Source: Gammaproteobacteria bacterium
Lineage (GTDB): Bacteria > Pseudomonadota > Gammaproteobacteria > Pseudomonadales > Azotimanducaceae
Direction of reading: 5' to 3'
Length of the DNA stretch: 64,000 nt
NCBI GenBank assembly: GCA_009846005.1
Contig: VXYL01000070.1
Location: 196,947 to 260,946, forward strand
Made by a program: the position numbers and the translations under genes. Of this stretch, positions 61,835-64,000 are shown one piece after another. Below the pieces are notes generated by a model. The model had not been told where the DNA came from. It saw only the letters and a program-made list of their open reading frames with translations, and made no database searches. Position 1 is the first letter of the stretch. Each line of letters begins with the position of its first letter.

Positions 61835-62950
61835 ATGCCAGCGATTTCACCCCAGGACGGCCCGGTGGCCGTCACCGGCTGTTCCGGGTTCACCGGCGGC
61901 CACATGGTCCGCGAACTGGTCATCCACGGCTACGAGGTCCGCGCCTGCATCCGGGATGCGAATTCCTGGCGCGGCAAGGACTGCGTCGACTACCTAAGCC
62001 GCCTGCCGAGGGTCGAGATCGTCGACGGTTGCGACCTTTTCACACGCGGTTCATACGACGACGCCTTCAAGGGATGCTCAGGCGTCTTCCATGTCGCCGC
62101 CGTACTGGGCAATTCCGCGGACGGCAAGTCGCAGCCGCTCGGCAGCGGCGACGTGTCCCAGGACGTCTACGACGGCGGCATGGTCGGCACGCAGAACGTC
62201 ATCGACGCCATCGATGCCAGCGGCAGCGTCAAACGCATCGTCTACACGAGTTCGATGGCCGCGGTCTCGGGTGCCCGGGTCGCGACGATGCCGAAAGGCC
62301 ACGAATGGACCGAGACCGACTGGGCGTCCGACGGCGTGGATCCGGAGCGCTGGCAGGGCCCGCGCAATGCCTACGCCCGCAGCAAGGTGGACACCGAGCA
62401 TCTGATCAATCGCGCCGCCGACTCGAGCGGCGGCCGATGGGACGCCATCACCATGAATCCCGCGATGATCTGCGGACCGATCCTGTTCAAGGCGCAGGTC
62501 GGCCAGTGGATCGAGCAGATCGGCCGCCTGGCGGGTGGACTGGAACCCAACTGGCCGTCCCGATACGACATGTACTACAACATCATCGACGTGCGCGACC
62601 TGGTGAAAGCCCATCGCCTCGCCGCGGAGTCGCCGGTGGACCACCGGGCGACCCACGGCGGCCCGCGCTACGTGATGCATGGCACCGGAGGCCGGTCGGC
62701 GATCCGTTTCGGCACCGAACTCGCCGAGATCCTCCACGAGTACTTCCCGTCGTACGTCCTCGGCAAGCCCGCCACCGTCACCAGCCAGGGAGAACCGATC
62801 ACGGTGGTTTCGAACATGGTCAACGACTGCAAGAAGGCGAAGGAGGTGCTTGGCGCCACGATCCGGCCCGTGGAGGACACCATTCGCGCAGTGGTGGAAA
62901 CGTCCGTGGAACTTGGGATAATTGACCCGCAGGTTTCCCAGTCCGTTTGA
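61835..62950 (+). CDS. Extended SDR, NAD-dependent epimerase/dehydratase
   Basis: A 371-residue Rossmann protein: AVTGCSGFTGGHMVREL nucleotide loop, VYTSSMAAVSGARV, NAYARSKVDTEH with the YxxxK pair, MNPAMICGPILF. Paralogous to the SDR at 23.1 kb. Start ATG 61835 has GAGGTAGA upstream. It ends the PhyH-PhyH-SDR run, which could hydroxylate and then oxidise or reduce a small carbon skeleton (inference). Confidence 0.9.
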   Translation: MPAISPQDGPVAVTGCSGFTGGHMVRELVIHGYEVRACIRDANSWRGKDCVDYLSRLPRVEIVDGCDLFTRGSYDDAFKGCSGVFHVAAVLGNSADGKSQPLGSGDVSQDVYDGGMVGTQNVIDAIDASGSVKRIVYTSSMAAVSGARVATMPKGHEWTETDWASDGVDPERWQGPRNAYARSKVDTEHLINRAADSSGGRWDAITMNPAMICGPILFKAQVGQWIEQIGRLAGGLEPNWPSRYDMYYNIIDVRDLVKAHRLAAESPVDHRATHGGPRYVMHGTGGRSAIRFGTELAEILHEYFPSYVLGKPATVTSQGEPITVVSNMVNDCKKAKEVLGATIRPVEDTIRAVVETSVELGIIDPQVSQSV

Positions 62951-62983
62951 AGTAGCGGTGCTATCGGGGAGCCGGGAGGACAT

Positions 62984-63517
62984 ATGTCGGACAACGCGCC
63001 GGGAACGGCGGGCGCACCGAGAACGGCGGAGATCATCCAGCTGTACGACGATGCGTCGCCCGAACTGAAGCGGGTGCTCGAACGCAAGCTGGGCAATGCC
63101 GCGGACGCCGAGGAGATCCTCCAGGACGCCTTCGAGAAACTCCTGCGGCTATCCGACCGGCAGCACATCCGGGACCTGCGCCGCTATTTCTTCACCATGG
63201 CGAACAACATGGCGCTGAACGCGCTGCAACACCGCGACGTCGAACACCGCTACCGGGCGGCCCAGTCCCTTGCGCACGAGGACGAACGGCACGACGCCCC
63301 GGGGCCCGAGCGAACGGTGTTGGCGAACGAGGAACTGCTGCGCGTTCAGGTCGCCCTGGCCGCGTTGCCGGAACGGACGCGGCATGTGTTCCTGCTGTTC
63401 CGGTCGGACGGTCTCTCCTACCGGGAGATCGCCGATCAGCTTGGCATCTCCCGCAAGGGCGTGGAATACCATTTGCGACGCGCCGTCGCGGCGGTCATGG
63501 ATGCGATGAAGGAGTAG
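62984..63517 (+). CDS. ECF RNA polymerase sigma factor (FecI-like)
   Basis: A 177-residue sigma factor: region 2 with AEEILQDAFEKLLRL and YFFTMANNMALNALQHR, region 4 with ALAALPERTRHVFLLF and SYREIADQLGISRKGVEYHL (helix-turn-helix). ATG 62984 has GGGAGGA upstream. A FecR-type gene follows in the same direction, the standard FecI/FecR arrangement in which a TonB receptor signals through FecR to the sigma factor; the receptors in this window are 10 kb away, so a downstream one outside the window is more likely. Confidence 0.93.
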   Translation: MSDNAPGTAGAPRTAEIIQLYDDASPELKRVLERKLGNAADAEEILQDAFEKLLRLSDRQHIRDLRRYFFTMANNMALNALQHRDVEHRYRAAQSLAHEDERHDAPGPERTVLANEELLRVQVALAALPERTRHVFLLFRSDGLSYREIADQLGISRKGVEYHLRRAVAAVMDAMKE

Positions 63518-63607
63518 CTCGACGTTGGTCACTAGGCCCAACCCGGTCTCAACTGTCGTAACTGTTGCCGGAAAGCAGTTTGCTTAAACCCGTAGGCGAT
63601 ACGCCCT

Positions 63608-64000
63608 ATGCGATTGGTCACAAACAAAACACCTGACGATTCGGCCACGGGCTGGTTCGTGCGCCTCAATTCGGGTGACGTCACCCAGTCGACGCGCCAG
63701 GAATATGAAGCCTGGCTGGCGGAGGACGACCGCAATCGAGAACGGTTCGAAGCCGTAGCGAACTCGATGCGCGACCTGGCACCGCTAGATGACTGGATGC
63801 GTACCGAAGCCAACCGGTTGAACGCCCGGGTCATGGCCAGACGCGCGCGGCGCACGAAGGGCTTGATCGGGGTTGCCAGCGCCGCTGCCGCCGTGGCCGC
63901 GGTGAGCGTATGGATCACCACGAATCCGGCGGGCTCCTACACCACCGAACCGGCCGAACAACGGGAAATCTCCCTCGACGACGGCTCGAGAATCCACCTC
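63608..64000 (+). CDS. FecR-family anti-sigma/transmembrane regulator, cut by window end
   Basis: A 131-codon 5' part of a FecR protein: DUF4880-like N-terminus (ATGWFVRLNSGDVTQST, QEYEAWLAEDDRNRERFE), one membrane helix (LIGVASAAAAVAAVSVWI) and the start of the FecR domain (AEQREISLDDGSRIHL), running off the right edge with no stop. FecR proteins span the inner membrane and control the partner ECF sigma factor. ATG 63608 is the first in-frame start; its leader is weak. It lies 90 bases after the sigma gene. Confidence 0.88.
   Translation, partial: MRLVTNKTPDDSATGWFVRLNSGDVTQSTRQEYEAWLAEDDRNRERFEAVANSMRDLAPLDDWMRTEANRLNARVMARRARRTKGLIGVASAAAAVAAVSVWITTNPAGSYTTEPAEQREISLDDGSRIHL

Noticed and set aside
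1-64000. tRNA, rRNA, prophage or integrase genes
   Set aside because: Looked for cloverleaf-like and rRNA-like segments and for phage structural or integrase motifs; none seen by eye. A tRNA/Infernal scan would be decisive.

Overview
The window is a GC-rich, gene-dense piece of a Gram-negative chromosome. Two TonB-dependent receptors, a FecI/FecR-type sigma/anti-sigma pair, lipoproteins with lipoboxes, YacG, a biosynthetic threonine deaminase with two ACT domains, and several sulfatases, CoA-linked enzymes and PhyH/TauD dioxygenases point to an uncultivated, probably marine or host-associated pseudomonadote (gammaproteobacterium most likely; this is inference). No rRNA, tRNA, CRISPR array, integrase or complete insertion sequence was seen.

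Layout. 1-4.6 kb: a tightly coupled four-gene set (HNH nuclease, a membrane protein with a PD-(D/E)XK-like core, a winged-helix/YaaA-like DUF6884 protein, a GIY-YIG nuclease) joined by GTGA/ATGA overlaps; the best candidate here for an undescribed DNA-targeting system. 4.8-9.7 kb: an LVIVD/Calx-beta secreted protein divergent from an MbnP/MbnH copper-protein/di-heme pair. 9.8-15.1 kb: a POT peptide transporter, a Uma2 protein, a UGSC-family gene with an in-frame TGA that falls exactly on the expected selenocysteine of the UGSC motif (plus a separate one-base frameshift), and a DUF4097 repeat protein. 15.3-25.5 kb: sulfatase, cyclase, a DUF4143 ATPase behind a long palindrome, a frameshifted luciferase-like monooxygenase, an Rph-like phosphotransferase, an SDR and a class-C beta-lactamase-fold hydrolase. 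25.7-31.5 kb: acylphosphatase, YacG, then a sulfatase / formylglycine-generating enzyme / sulfatase / TauD operon and a GPP34 protein. 31.6-43.7 kb: IlvA, VOC, two tandemly duplicated ankyrin lipoproteins, MaoC, PhyH, CoA-transferase, M16 protease, enoyl-CoA hydratase, acyl-CoA dehydrogenase, cupin. 43.8-55.7 kb: MFS exporter, peptidase E, a histidine kinase/response regulator pair, two divergent TonB receptors, sulfurtransferase, cupin, reductase. 55.8-64 kb: a DUF3526-type ABC transporter, a decayed PIN toxin/antitoxin pair, two PhyH dioxygenases, an SDR, and an ECF sigma factor followed by a FecR gene cut by the window end.

A family of short palindromes runs through the whole window: a constant GTAG head, an 8-bp stem beginning GGG, a CTTGT loop and the complementary stem. 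The stem sequence changes from copy to copy with compensating changes, so structure is conserved. Eight genes end on the TAG carried by the head of such an element, some of them degenerate copies. This is the most striking genome-scale feature of the window.
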